A stretch of 64,000 nucleotides of DNA from the NCBI RefSeq assembly GCF_016522065.1, contig NZ_JAEHFV010000004.1, forward strand, positions 1 through 64,000. Direction: 5' to 3'. This document shows positions 52,851 through 61,437 of the stretch, piece by piece. This DNA is from Flavobacterium agrisoli. GTDB lineage: Bacteria; Bacteroidota; Bacteroidia; Flavobacteriales; Flavobacteriaceae. Position numbers and translations under genes: made by a program. Within the stretch, counting starts at the first letter, position 1, and each line of letters opens with the position of its first letter. Under the pieces are notes generated by a model, which was given only the letters and a program-made list of their open reading frames with translations, made no database searches and was not told where the DNA came from.

Positions 52851-53564
52851 ATGACAAAGTTAAGTGTAAATATTAACAAAATAGCCACTTTAAGAAATGC
52901 GCGTGGTGGCAATGTGCCCGATTTACTAAAAGTAGCTACCGATATTCAGAAATTTGGGGGAGAGGGAATCACCGTTCATCCCCGTCCAGACGAACGCCAT
53001 ATTCGTTATCAAGATGCGAGAGATTTAAAGGCAATAGTGTATACCGAATATAATATTGAAGGAAATCCGCAGCACAATTTTATCGATTTGGTACTCGAAT
53101 GCCAACCCGATCAGGTTACTTTAGTGCCCGATGCTATTGGTGCGTTGACTTCCAATGCGGGTTGGGACACCATTAAGCATCAGGATTATTTAACCGAAAT
53201 GATTCAGGAGTTTCAACGAAATAACATCCGTACATCAATATTTGTCGACCCCGAGCTCAATATGATTGAAGGTGCGAAAAAAACGGGCACCGACCGAATT
53301 GAGTTGTATACCGAAAGTTTTGCCCATCAATATAGTTTGGGAAATTTAAAAGGAATTGATCCCTACATTGCAGCGTCTGTTCGTGCCAACGAATTAGGAT
53401 TAGGAATTAATGCTGGCCACGATTTGAGTTTGGATAATATTCAGTTTTTTAAACAAAATATACACGGTTTGTTAGAAGTTTCTATTGGTCACGCCTTAAT
53501 TGCTGAATCGTTGTATTTAGGATTGGAGAATGTAGTGAATATGTACAAACGTAAATTACAATAA
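52851..53564 (+). CDS. pdxJ: Pyridoxine 5'-phosphate synthase
   Basis: 237 residues, usual length. Motifs: LSVNINKIATLRNARGG at the N-terminus, GGEGITVHPRPDERHIR, FVDPELNMIEGAKKTGTDRIELYTE and GLGINAGHDLSLDN, containing the conserved Lys, His, Arg and Glu residues of the active site. It condenses 1-deoxyxylulose 5-phosphate with 3-amino-2-oxopropyl phosphate in the DXP-dependent vitamin B6 pathway. A hydrolase gene starts 6 bases downstream, so the pair is probably co-transcribed. Confidence 0.97.
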   Translation: MTKLSVNINKIATLRNARGGNVPDLLKVATDIQKFGGEGITVHPRPDERHIRYQDARDLKAIVYTEYNIEGNPQHNFIDLVLECQPDQVTLVPDAIGALTSNAGWDTIKHQDYLTEMIQEFQRNNIRTSIFVDPELNMIEGAKKTGTDRIELYTESFAHQYSLGNLKGIDPYIAASVRANELGLGINAGHDLSLDNIQFFKQNIHGLLEVSIGHALIAESLYLGLENVVNMYKRKLQ

Positions 53565-53570
53565 GAAGAA

Positions 53571-54335
53571 ATGGTATATTCAAAAATTGAAGGAGAGGGG
53601 AAACCTTTGTTGGTATTACACGGTTTTTTAGGAATGTCTGACAATTGGAAAACCTTAGGATTGCAATTTGCAGAAAATGGTTTTGAAGTCCATATGCTGG
53701 ATTTACGAAATCATGGCCGTAGTTTTCATTCAGACGAATGGAGTTATGAAGCCATGGTGCAAGATGTCTACGAATATTGTCAGGCCAAACAATTGAGCGC
53801 TATTACCGTTTTAGGGCATTCTATGGGAGGGAAAGTGGCTATGCTTTTGGCTACCACTTATCCTGATTTGGTTGAAAAATTAATTGTTGCCGATATTGGA
53901 CCTAAGTTTTATCCGCAACACCATCAAGATATTTTGGGCGGTTTAAATGCGGTTGATTTTTCGGTGCAACCCAGTCGTAATGAAGTGGAAGAAATTTTGA
54001 AACCCTATATTCCGGATTTTGGTACGCGACAGTTTTTAATGAAAAGTTTGTATTGGGTTAGTCCGGGGCAATTAGGCTTTCGATTTAATTTGAAAGTGTT
54101 TAATGGTAATTTGGATGCCATCGGAAAACCCTTAGCAGCTGATAAAATTTTTGAAAAACCAACTTTGTTTATTCGTGGAGGAGCTTCCAATTATGTTTTA
54201 GATGCCGATATCGAATCGATTAAAATACATTTTCCTGATTTGAAATTAGAAACCATTCCTAACGCTGGGCATTGGCTTCATGCCGAAAACCCAAAGCTTT
54301 TTTATGAAATGGTTATTTCGTTTTTGAATGCATAA
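53571..54335 (+). CDS. Alpha/beta-fold hydrolase, YbfF-like
   Basis: 254 residues. Oxyanion segment LLVLHGFLGMSDNW, the motif DLRNHGRSFHS, the nucleophile elbow GHSMGG with Ser84, and a terminal NAGHWLHAENP with the catalytic histidine near 237. The layout fits YbfF-like carboxylesterases. No signal peptide, so cytoplasmic. The substrate is not indicated by neighbours; coupling to pdxJ is by position only. Confidence 0.85.
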   Translation: MVYSKIEGEGKPLLVLHGFLGMSDNWKTLGLQFAENGFEVHMLDLRNHGRSFHSDEWSYEAMVQDVYEYCQAKQLSAITVLGHSMGGKVAMLLATTYPDLVEKLIVADIGPKFYPQHHQDILGGLNAVDFSVQPSRNEVEEILKPYIPDFGTRQFLMKSLYWVSPGQLGFRFNLKVFNGNLDAIGKPLAADKIFEKPTLFIRGGASNYVLDADIESIKIHFPDLKLETIPNAGHWLHAENPKLFYEMVISFLNA

Positions 54336-54474
54336 AAAAATAGTTTGTAATTGCATTTGAGTAAAATAAGGTGCTTACACAAAATGTTTTTTACTGAGTA
54401 GGGACTTTATTTTAATTCCATTTGTTAGGTTTAATCTAAAATTGTAGTATTTTTATTGTATAAAAAATAATCGT

Positions 54475-54813
54475 ATGAAATTAATTTTAAGAATACTTAT
54501 TACCGCCATTTTAGTAGTTATTTTGGCTAATTTTTTACCTGGAGTGCATGTTGCCAGTTTTACAATTGCTTTAATTGTTGCAGTTGTGTTAGGTTTGTTA
54601 AACATTTTTTTTAAACCCATTATGGTGTTACTCACGTTACCAGTTACTATCATAACGTTGGGGTTGTTTTTGTTGGTGATTAATGCTATTATTATTTTGG
54701 TGTGTACCAAAATTGTAGGCGGTTTTACAGTGGATTCCTTTTGGATTGCTATGTTGTTTAGTGTTTGTTTGTCTGTTTTACAGTCAATTTTCTTCCGCAT
54801 TGTAGGTGAATAG
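54475..54813 (+). CDS. Small four-helix membrane protein, phage-holin-family (DUF4/PF04020-like)
   Basis: 112 residues, nearly all hydrophobic: about four helices with the pattern LILRILITAILVVILANFLPGVHV, LGLLNIFFKPIMVLLTLPVTIITLGLFLLVINAI and a final FWIAMLFSVCLSVLQSIF. This pattern is characteristic of the PF04020 family labelled phage holin family 4, which is widespread in chromosomes without prophage. There are no phage genes nearby, so a lysis role is unlikely. Function unknown. Confidence 0.8.
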   Translation: MKLILRILITAILVVILANFLPGVHVASFTIALIVAVVLGLLNIFFKPIMVLLTLPVTIITLGLFLLVINAIIILVCTKIVGGFTVDSFWIAMLFSVCLSVLQSIFFRIVGE

Positions 54814-54874
54814 GCAAAGGAAAGGACAAACTGAAGCGTTACAAAAGCGCCTTCTTATCAATATATTAAAAAGC

Positions 54875-54905
54875 TTGGTTGGGTTGCAAAAAATTTATAA
54901 TTTTG
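54875..54905 (+). promoter_or_regulatory. tig promoter, TTG-20-TAATTTTG
   Basis: TTG at 54875-54877 and TAATTTTG at 54898-54905 are 20 bases apart, a good consensus match, 35 bases before tig. The stretch overlaps a 13-bp inverted repeat (54879-54913). Confidence 0.6.
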
Positions 54906-54913
54906 CGACCCAA
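54879..54913 (+). repeat. 13-bp inverted repeat spanning the tig promoter
   Basis: Arms TTGGGTTGCAAAA (54879-54891) and TTTTGCGACCCAA (54901-54913) pair with a single G-T wobble and a 9-base loop. It is followed by a T-rich stretch, so it may be the terminator of the upstream membrane-protein gene, an operator of tig, or both. Confidence 0.75.
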
Positions 54914-54939
54914 TTTTATTATGTAAATTAAAGAATCAG

Positions 54940-56265
54940 ATGGATATTAAGAGAGTAGCAATAGACGCAGTAAATGAGGTAATTGTGATGAACGTAGTTC
55001 ATATGGATTACAAAGGTCAGGTAGCCAAAAGAATCAACGAAAAAATGCCTTTAGCACAAGTAAAAGGTTTTCGTAAAGGACAAGTGCCTAAAGATCTTGT
55101 AGCGAAACAATACGGGAAAAGCATTAAAATAGAGGAAGTTAAAAAAGTGGTTGATTTGGCTTTAGAGCGCTATATTCAATCAGAAAGATTAAACCTTTTA
55201 GGAACTCCACTACCTAAAGTAAACGAAAACTTTGATTGGGATGCAGAAGAATTGACTTTTGAATATGAAATCGGTTTAGTGCCTAATTTTGATATTAATC
55301 TAGAAGCTAAAAATGATATTGTAAAATATGTAGTTTCGGCTGATGATAAATTAATTGATGGTCAAGTAGAGCGTATTCAAAAACAATTCGGAAAAGCAAA
55401 TCCAGTTGAAAAAGTAAAGGCTGATGCTGATATTACTGGGACTTTTGTAAACGAAGCTAACGAAATCGAAAACAAAACTACTTTTGCTTTGTCGGTTTTC
55501 AAAGATAAAGCCACTGCCGATTTGTTTATCGGAAAAGAAGTTGGTGATGTGGTAACTGTTAATACAAAAGGATTGTTTCAAGACGATCACCAATTGATGG
55601 ATTATTTAAAAGTGGGGCATGATAATGTACACGATTTAGCAATTGATGTTACTTTTACTATCGAGGCAATCAATGTTTCAGAACCTGCTGAATTGAATCA
55701 AGAATTATTTGATAAATTATTCGGAGAAGGTAAAGTTGCTACTTTAGAAGATTTGAAAGCGAAAATTAAAGAAGATGCTGAGGCTCAATTTGCGCAACAA
55801 GCGGATCAAAAATTACTAATGGATGTACAAGATTTCTTAATCGAAAACACCAAATTTGATCTTCCTGAATCGTTCTTGAAAAAATGGTTGCAAACAGTTG
55901 GAGAGAAAAAAATGACTGCCGAAGAAGCTGAAGTTGAATATGCAAGATCGGAAAAAGGTTTGCGTTTTCAATTAATCGAAGGAAAAGCAATGGCGCAAAG
56001 CAACATCCAAATTACCTTTGAAGATTTGAAAGAATTTACAACGGGAGCTATCAAACAACAAATGGCTCAATTTGGACAAACCAATCCAACCGATGAAGAA
56101 GTACAAGGAATTGTTGCTAGAGTTTTATCAAACCAAGACGAAGTGAAGAGATTGTCGGAACAAGTTGTAGCATCTAAAATGTTAGAATTGTTTAAAGAAA
56201 AAGCAAATCCAACGGTTAAAGAAGTTACTTACGAAGAGTTTGTAGCGGCTTCTTACGGAGAATAA
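54940..56265 (+). CDS. tig: Trigger factor
   Basis: 441 residues. The N-terminal ribosome-binding domain has the conserved signature VKGFRKGQVPKDLVAKQYG near residues 41-60. A weakly conserved FKBP-like domain follows (about 150-245, ADADITGTFVNE, GLFQDDHQLMDYL), then the long helical C-terminal domain with ELNQELFDKLFGEGKVATLEDLKAKI. It is a ribosome-bound chaperone that also has prolyl isomerase activity in many species; the isomerase part here is degenerate. A terminator-like hairpin follows it. clpP and clpX come next, the order common in bacteria. Confidence 0.95.
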   Translation: MDIKRVAIDAVNEVIVMNVVHMDYKGQVAKRINEKMPLAQVKGFRKGQVPKDLVAKQYGKSIKIEEVKKVVDLALERYIQSERLNLLGTPLPKVNENFDWDAEELTFEYEIGLVPNFDINLEAKNDIVKYVVSADDKLIDGQVERIQKQFGKANPVEKVKADADITGTFVNEANEIENKTTFALSVFKDKATADLFIGKEVGDVVTVNTKGLFQDDHQLMDYLKVGHDNVHDLAIDVTFTIEAINVSEPAELNQELFDKLFGEGKVATLEDLKAKIKEDAEAQFAQQADQKLLMDVQDFLIENTKFDLPESFLKKWLQTVGEKKMTAEEAEVEYARSEKGLRFQLIEGKAMAQSNIQITFEDLKEFTTGAIKQQMAQFGQTNPTDEEVQGIVARVLSNQDEVKRLSEQVVASKMLELFKEKANPTVKEVTYEEFVAASYGE

Positions 56266-56376
56266 ATTTTAAGTATAAAGTAAAAAGTAGTAAAGTTGAA
56301 CGTTCAAAAGGATAAGTAGTTTTTTGAACTTTATGATTTTATTACAAATACAGAGTAATTAAAAATAGTTATATTT

Positions 56377-56412
56377 GAGCGTCAGAAAATTTTTTTTGAC
56401 GCTCTTTTGTTT
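56377..56412 (+). terminator. Probable tig terminator
   Basis: GAGCGTCA and TGACGCTC form a perfect 8-bp stem with a 12-base loop, then TTTTGTTT. The first arm overlaps a TATATTTG box (56370-56377). Confidence 0.7.
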
Positions 56413-56459
56413 AATAAAATTAGGTTTTAATTCAGATAATTTTAAATTTACAAGACAAA

Positions 56460-56491
56460 TTGGCATCTAGTACAAAAAGGTATGAACTTTG
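56460..56491 (+). promoter_or_regulatory. Possible clpP promoter, TTG-21-GAACTTTG
   Basis: TTG at 56460-56462 and GAACTTTG at 56484-56491 (one mismatch to TAnnTTTG) are 21 bases apart, 57 bases before clpP. The rest of the 283-base tig-clpP gap holds the tig terminator and short AAAGTT/TTTGAAC inverted repeats near 56296-56333. Confidence 0.4.
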
Positions 56492-56548
56492 CCTTGTGCT
56501 TAAATGATTTTAAAACTTTAGACTTTCAACACTTTCAAACTTATAAAA

Positions 56549-57223
56549 ATGAATTACGGTAAAGAATTTAAAAAATTTGCTACAAAACACCAAGGTGTAA
56601 ATGCAATGTATTACGATAAAATTGTGGGTGCAATGACACCGACTAACATGACACCTTATATTATTGAGGAACGTCAGTTAAATGTTTCGCAATTAGACGT
56701 TTTTTCTAGATTGATGATGGATAGAATCATTTTTTTAGGAACCGGAATAGACGATCAAATTGCGAATATTGTTCAGGCGCAATTGTTGTTTTTAGAAAGT
56801 GCTGATGCTTCAAAAGATATTCAAATTTATTTGAATTCACCAGGAGGTAGCGTATACGCTGGATTGGGAATTTACGATACCATGCAATATATTAAACCGG
56901 ATGTGGCTACTATCTGTACCGGAATGGCTGCTTCTATGGGAGCTGTTTTATTGTGTGCAGGTGCTGAAGGAAAACGTTCGGCATTACCACATTCACGCGT
57001 AATGATTCACCAACCATCAGGAGGTGCGCAAGGAGTAGCAACTGATATGGAAATCAATTTGCGCGAAATGTTGAAATTAAAAGATGAATTATATAAAATT
57101 ATTTCACATCATTCTGGTCAAACTTTCGATAAAGTGCACGCAGACAGCGAGCGCGATTATTGGATGAAAGCTGATGAAGCTAAAGAATACGGGATGATTG
57201 ATGAAGTATTGAGAAGAGGATAA
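56549..57223 (+). CDS. clpP: ATP-dependent Clp protease proteolytic subunit
   Basis: 224 residues with the full serine-protease triad: Ser129 in GMAASMGA, His154 in RVMIHQPSGGA and Asp203 in ERDYWM. Also typical are the oxyanion segment NSPGGSVYAGLGIYDTM and the C-terminal MKADEAKEYGMIDEVL. The N-terminus is about 25 residues longer than in E. coli. It forms the tetradecameric chamber fed by ClpX, which is encoded 83 bases downstream. Confidence 0.96.
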   Translation: MNYGKEFKKFATKHQGVNAMYYDKIVGAMTPTNMTPYIIEERQLNVSQLDVFSRLMMDRIIFLGTGIDDQIANIVQAQLLFLESADASKDIQIYLNSPGGSVYAGLGIYDTMQYIKPDVATICTGMAASMGAVLLCAGAEGKRSALPHSRVMIHQPSGGAQGVATDMEINLREMLKLKDELYKIISHHSGQTFDKVHADSERDYWMKADEAKEYGMIDEVLRRG

Positions 57224-57233
57224 AAAATAGTGT

Positions 57234-57286
57234 AAAGTCAAAAGTCTTAAAGATGCAAGTTTGCAGGCTTTATGACTTTTGACTTT
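57234..57286 (+). repeat. Long imperfect hairpin between clpP and clpX
   Basis: Arms AAAGTCAAAAGTCTTAAAG (57234-57252) and CTTTATGACTTTTGACTTT (57268-57286) pair over 19 bp with a single mismatch, and a small inner stem (GCAA with TTGC) sits in the loop. It is followed by another partial copy, GACTTTA. There is no pure T run, so this is not a standard terminator. Confidence 0.88.
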
Positions 57287-57306
57287 ATGACTTTAGACTA
57301 AAAAGA

Positions 57307-58539
57307 ATGGCAAAAGTAGTATTAGAATGTTCGTTTTGTGGGAGAAAAAAGCCAGAAACTAATTTATTAATTGCGGGGATTAATGCGCACATTTGTGATA
57401 AGTGTATTGAACAAGCCCACGGAATTGTTGTAGAAGAATTAAAAGCAAATGGAAATGCTAGTTTAGTTGGTGATTTAGTTTTAAAAAAGCCAAAAGAAAT
57501 TAGAGCCTTTTTAGATCAATATGTAATTGGTCAAGAACAAACCAAAAAAGTAATGTCGGTTGCGGTTTACAATCACTACAAACGTTTGATGCAGCAGCAA
57601 TTAGACGACGAGGTAGAAATTGAAAAAAGCAACATCATTATGGTAGGGCAAACGGGTACCGGAAAAACGTTGGTAGCCAAAACCATTGCCAAAATGTTAG
57701 ATGTGCCATTGGCCATTGTGGATGCAACCGTGCTTACCGAAGCAGGTTATGTGGGAGAAGATGTGGAAAGTATTTTAACTCGTTTGTTGCAAGCAGCCGA
57801 TTACGATGTAGCAAAAGCAGAACGCGGAATTGTATTTATAGACGAAATTGATAAAATTGCTCGTAAAAGCGATAACCCATCTATTACCCGAGATGTTTCG
57901 GGCGAAGGGGTACAACAAGCTTTATTGAAATTATTAGAAGGAACCGTTGTTAATGTGCCACCAAAAGGAGGTCGTAAACACCCCGACCAAAAGTTTGTCG
58001 AGGTAAATACGCAAAATATATTGTTTATTGCCGGAGGAGCTTTTGATGGAGTAGAACGCATAATTTCAAAACGTTTGAACCGTCAAGCAGTTGGTTATTC
58101 AACATCGAAAAATGCCGACAATATTGATAAAGATAATTTGTTGCAATACATCATTCCGAAAGATATTAAAGATTTTGGTTTGATACCCGAAATTATCGGT
58201 CGTTTGCCGGTGTTAACACATATGGATCCGTTAGATCGCGAAACCTTACGTGCTATTTTAACACAGCCTAAAAATGCCTTAATCAAACAATATAAAAAAT
58301 TGTTTTTGATGGATGAGGTTGAATTTAAAATTACCGATGAAGCTTTGGATTTTGTTGTGGATAAAGCATTAGAATACAAATTAGGAGCTCGTGGTTTGCG
58401 TTCGTTATGCGAGGCTATTTTAACCGATGCGATGTACGAATTGCCAAGTTCGGAAGATAAAATTTTAACAATTGATAAGCAATATGCCGAACATACTTTA
58501 AGCAAAAACTTATTGAAGCGAATGGAAATCGCATCGTAA
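57307..58539 (+). CDS. clpX: Clp protease ATPase subunit ClpX
   Basis: 410 residues. N-terminal zinc-binding domain with Cys8, Cys11, Cys30 and Cys33; Walker A GQTGTGKT at 114-121; the GYVGED pore loop; Walker [11 protein letters not shown] with Asp179-Glu180; and an RGLRS sensor-2 region ([12 protein letters not shown]). It unfolds tagged substrates and passes them to ClpP. The ATPase start is well defined by the conserved zinc domain. Followed by a terminator. Confidence 0.97.
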   Translation: MAKVVLECSFCGRKKPETNLLIAGINAHICDKCIEQAHGIVVEELKANGNASLVGDLVLKKPKEIRAFLDQYVIGQEQTKKVMSVAVYNHYKRLMQQQLDDEVEIEKSNIIMVGQTGTGKTLVAKTIAKMLDVPLAIVDATVLTEAGYVGEDVESILTRLLQAADYDVAKAERGIVFIDEIDKIARKSDNPSITRDVSGEGVQQALLKLLEGTVVNVPPKGGRKHPDQKFVEVNTQNILFIAGGAFDGVERIISKRLNRQAVGYSTSKNADNIDKDNLLQYIIPKDIKDFGLIPEIIGRLPVLTHMDPLDRETLRAILTQPKNALIKQYKKLFLMDEVEFKITDEALDFVVDKALEYKLGARGLRSLCEAILTDAMYELPSSEDKILTIDKQYAEHTLSKNLLKRMEIAS

Positions 58540-58562
58540 TTAGTATAAAAACGAAAGGATTT

Positions 58563-58595
58563 AAAACCTGCTCCAAATTTGGGCAGGTTTTTTTT
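58563..58595 (+). terminator. Rho-independent terminator of clpX
   Basis: AAAACCTGC and GCAGGTTTT form a 9-bp stem, with the loop containing CCAAATTTGG, followed by T. Confidence 0.9.
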
Positions 58596-58665
58596 ATGTA
58601 ATTTTAACTGGTTCATTTTTAATATTTTGTAAATTTATAAGCCATAAAAAATAAAATACATACAA

Positions 58666-59070
58666 ATGATACGCGTACACACTATTATTAATTCCACTCT
58701 AGAAAAAGTTTGGGAGTTTTGGACCCAACCAGAACATATTGTAAAATGGAATGCGGCTTCGGCTGATTGGCACACTACTTTTGCCAGCAATGATTTGAAA
58801 GTCGATGGTAAATTCAAATCAACTATGGCTGCAAAAGACGGTTCCATGCAATTTGATTTTGAAGGTGTTTATACTAAAGTCGAATGGCAATCGGCACTCG
58901 AGTACGTGATGTCCGATGGACGAAAAGTACATGTTTTTTTTCAAGAAACGCCTCTTGGTATTGAAATTACCGAACATTTTGATCCCGAAAAGCAAAATCC
59001 AGAAAGTATGCAGCAGCAAGGATGGCAAGCTATTTTGGATAATTTCAAGCGCTATACCGAATCTAATTAA
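58666..59070 (+). CDS. SRPBCC / AHSA1-family protein
   Basis: 134 residues of the START-like fold used by Aha1-related proteins: VHTIINSTLEKVWEFWTQPEHIVKWN at the N-terminus, GKFKSTMAAKDGSM, EYVMSDGRKVHVFFQE, and the C-terminal helix SMQQQGWQAILDNFKRY. The fold has a hydrophobic pocket for a small ligand. In bacteria such proteins are frequently encoded with VOC proteins, as here. Substrate unknown. Starts after a clpX terminator, 18 bases before the next VOC gene. Confidence 0.88.
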   Translation: MIRVHTIINSTLEKVWEFWTQPEHIVKWNAASADWHTTFASNDLKVDGKFKSTMAAKDGSMQFDFEGVYTKVEWQSALEYVMSDGRKVHVFFQETPLGIEITEHFDPEKQNPESMQQQGWQAILDNFKRYTESN

Positions 59071-59088
59071 CTAAAAAACACCAATACG

Positions 59089-59496
59089 ATGAAACAAATC
59101 TGGCTCAATTTACCCGTGAAAAATGCAAACGATTCTAAAACCTTTTTTTCAGCGATTGGTTTTTCCTTTATCGAAGAACATACCACACCCAATTCGGCTT
59201 GTATGTTGGTAGGAGAAAAACAATTTGTGATTATGCTTTTTGAAGAACCGCAATTTGTTGCTTTTTCTCAAGTTCCGTTACCCGATACGAAATCAAGTTC
59301 CGAATTGTTGATTTCTATTGATGCGTCAAGTCGGAAAGAAGTAGACGAATTTGCCCTTTTGGTTACAAAAGCAGGAGGCAATCTTTTTGCCCCTCCGGCC
59401 GAAATTGAAGGTTGGATGTACGGTTGTGCTTTCGCTGATTTGGATGGTCACCGTTGGAACATGTTGTATATGGATTTGGATAAAATTGCCAAATAA
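59089..59496 (+). CDS. VOC (glyoxalase/bleomycin-resistance fold) protein
   Basis: 135 residues, two beta-alpha-beta-beta-beta units: IWLNLPVKNANDSKTFFSAIGF and, later, MYGCAFADLDGHRWNMLYMD, with the last metal-ligand-like Glu position replaced by Met. The metal-binding pattern is incomplete, so activity is uncertain. VOC proteins include glyoxalases, dioxygenases and antibiotic-binding proteins. Sequence alone does not choose between them. Probably in the same transcript as the SRPBCC gene. Confidence 0.85.
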   Translation: MKQIWLNLPVKNANDSKTFFSAIGFSFIEEHTTPNSACMLVGEKQFVIMLFEEPQFVAFSQVPLPDTKSSSELLISIDASSRKEVDEFALLVTKAGGNLFAPPAEIEGWMYGCAFADLDGHRWNMLYMDLDKIAK

Positions 59497-59562
59497 TTTT
59501 TATTCTAAATCAAAAAACCACGATTTTGTGTTAAAAATAATAACCTATAAAAACATTAGTTT

Positions 59563-59994
59563 ATGACAACAATCAATCCGTATTTGATTTTTAACGGCGA
59601 ATGCGAAGCCGCTTTTTTATTTTACCAATCGGTTTTTGGAGGTGAAATTCCATACATGGGAAAATTTAACGAAATGCCCATTGATGAAAATAGTCCCAAA
59701 TTATCCGAAGCCGATGCTAACAAAGTCATGCACGTTTGTTTGCCGATTGGGAACACGATGTTGATGGGGAGTGATAGCAATGCACAATCTGGCGAGGTGA
59801 AATTTGGTGATAATTTTTCCGTATCGATTAATGTTGAAAGTGCCGAAGAAGCCGATCGCATTTTTAATGGGCTATCCGCAGAAGGAATTGTACATATGCC
59901 GATGAGCAAAACTTTTTGGGGAGCTTATTTTGGAATGTTTCGCGATAAGTTTGGTGTAAGTTGGATGGTGAATTTTGATGAAACACAATCTTAA
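59563..59994 (+). CDS. VOC / PhnB-like protein
   Basis: 143 residues of the PhnB-like VOC subgroup (also annotated as 3-demethylubiquinone methyltransferase-like): INPYLIFNGECEAAFLFYQSVFGGEI, HVCLPIGNTMLMGSD, and FWGAYFGMFRDKFGVSWMVNFDE. The opening and closing motifs match typical members closely. The metal-site histidine is kept in HVCLP. No substrate is known for most members. It is 66 bases downstream of the previous VOC gene; no terminator or promoter was recognised between them. Confidence 0.87.
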   Translation: MTTINPYLIFNGECEAAFLFYQSVFGGEIPYMGKFNEMPIDENSPKLSEADANKVMHVCLPIGNTMLMGSDSNAQSGEVKFGDNFSVSINVESAEEADRIFNGLSAEGIVHMPMSKTFWGAYFGMFRDKFGVSWMVNFDETQS

Positions 59995-60144
59995 TTCTTG
60001 CCAAGAAACATGCTTTAAAACTGTTAAAATTATTCATTTTTAATACGGCATACCTCATTTTAAAGTCAAAAAAAACAATAAATATTCTTTTTTATAAAAA
60101 ATAGATTGTCGAATTTTGCGCCTTCAAAATCAATACACAACAAA

Positions 60145-61377
60145 ATGGCAATAGAGGATAAAGAGATTATTTTATTGAAAGTTTCGGGTCAAGATAAGCC
60201 TGGAGTTACCGCTGGGTTAACCTCGGTTTTAGCTAATTATAATGCCATTATTTTAGATATTGGACAAGCCGATATTCACGATACCCTTTCATTAGGGATT
60301 TTATTCCAAATAGAAGCGGGTTCCTCATCGGCTCCAGTTTTAAAAGACTTGTTGTTTAAAGGATATGAATTAGGAATAAAAGTGAAATTTATTCCCATCA
60401 CCATCGAAGATTATGAAAAGTGGGTTAATGCCCAATCCAAACAACGTTTCATAGTAAATATTTTGGGCGAAAATTTAGCAGCTTCGCAATTGGCTGCCGT
60501 TACCAAAATCATGTCCGATCAGCATTTGAATATTGATTCGATTAAACGTTTAACCGGACGCGCCTCTATTGTAGAAACCGAAGAATATCCGCGTTCGTGT
60601 ATTCAATTGTCTGTTTCGGGAGTAGTGACCGATAAATCGGTTTTAACCGCTAGTTTCATGGGCATTTCTCGAAATTTAGATGTCGATATTTCGTTTCAAG
60701 AAGATACCATTTACCGCCGCAACCGTCGTTTGGTTTGTTTTGATATGGATTCCACTTTAATTCAAACAGAAGTAATAGACGAGTTGGCCGAATTAAATGG
60801 AGTAGGAGATCAAGTTCGTGCTATAACCGAATCGGCTATGAACGGCGAAATTGATTTTAAAGAAAGTTTTAAAAAGCGCATGGCCTTGTTAGAAGGTTTA
60901 AGCGAAGATGTGCTTCAAAATGTTGCGGTTAATTTACCGATAACCAAAGGAGCGCGCAGGTTAATGAAAGCCTTGAAGTATTACGGATATAAAACCGCTA
61001 TTTTATCTGGAGGATTTACCTATTTTGGCGATTACCTGCAAAAAGAATTGGGTTTTGATTATGTCTACGCCAATCAATTGGAGATAAAAGACGGTAAGTT
61101 GACCGGAAATTATGTAGGAGAAATTGTGGATGGACAAAAGAAAGCCGAATATTTAAAAGCAATTGCCGAAAAAGAAGGCATTCACATCAACCAAACAATT
61201 GCTGTAGGTGATGGTGCCAACGATTTACCGATGATTAATTTAGCAGGATTAGGAATTGCTTTTCATGCCAAACCAACGGTAAAAGAAAGTGCTTCTACCT
61301 CCATTTCTAGTTTAGGATTAGACGGTGTTTTGTACCTTTTGGGTTACCACGACCGCTACATCGATATGATGGAATAA
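60145..61377 (+). CDS. serB: Phosphoserine phosphatase with tandem ACT domains
   Basis: 410 residues from ATG 60145 (MAIEDKEIILLKVSG); a TTG start 39 bases upstream is less likely. Two ACT-type domains (about 5-85 and 95-175) precede the HAD catalytic domain: nucleophile motif CFDMDSTLI with Asp200 and Asp202, the ILSGGFTYFGDYL motif, the lysine in GQKKAEYLKAIAEKE and GDGANDLPMI. It removes phosphate from phosphoserine in the last step of serine synthesis. The ACT part suggests feedback by serine or another amino acid (inference from family). Confidence 0.95.
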   Translation: MAIEDKEIILLKVSGQDKPGVTAGLTSVLANYNAIILDIGQADIHDTLSLGILFQIEAGSSSAPVLKDLLFKGYELGIKVKFIPITIEDYEKWVNAQSKQRFIVNILGENLAASQLAAVTKIMSDQHLNIDSIKRLTGRASIVETEEYPRSCIQLSVSGVVTDKSVLTASFMGISRNLDVDISFQEDTIYRRNRRLVCFDMDSTLIQTEVIDELAELNGVGDQVRAITESAMNGEIDFKESFKKRMALLEGLSEDVLQNVAVNLPITKGARRLMKALKYYGYKTAILSGGFTYFGDYLQKELGFDYVYANQLEIKDGKLTGNYVGEIVDGQKKAEYLKAIAEKEGIHINQTIAVGDGANDLPMINLAGLGIAFHAKPTVKESASTSISSLGLDGVLYLLGYHDRYIDMME

Positions 61378-61400
61378 TATTCTTTGGGTTTAAAAATAGT

Positions 61401-61433
61401 AGCCTCATTTTTTTCGAAAAATGGGGCTTTTTT
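61401..61433 (+). terminator. Rho-independent terminator of serB
   Basis: AGCCTCATTTTT and AAAAATGGGGCT pair over 12 bp with one wobble, followed by a T run. It lies just before the convergent GH3 gene and may serve both strands in part. Confidence 0.85.
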
Positions 61434-61437
61434 ATTC

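Noticed and set aside
54475..54813. Evidence of prophage from a holin-family protein
   Set aside because: The family is common in bacterial chromosomes, and no other phage gene is present in the window.
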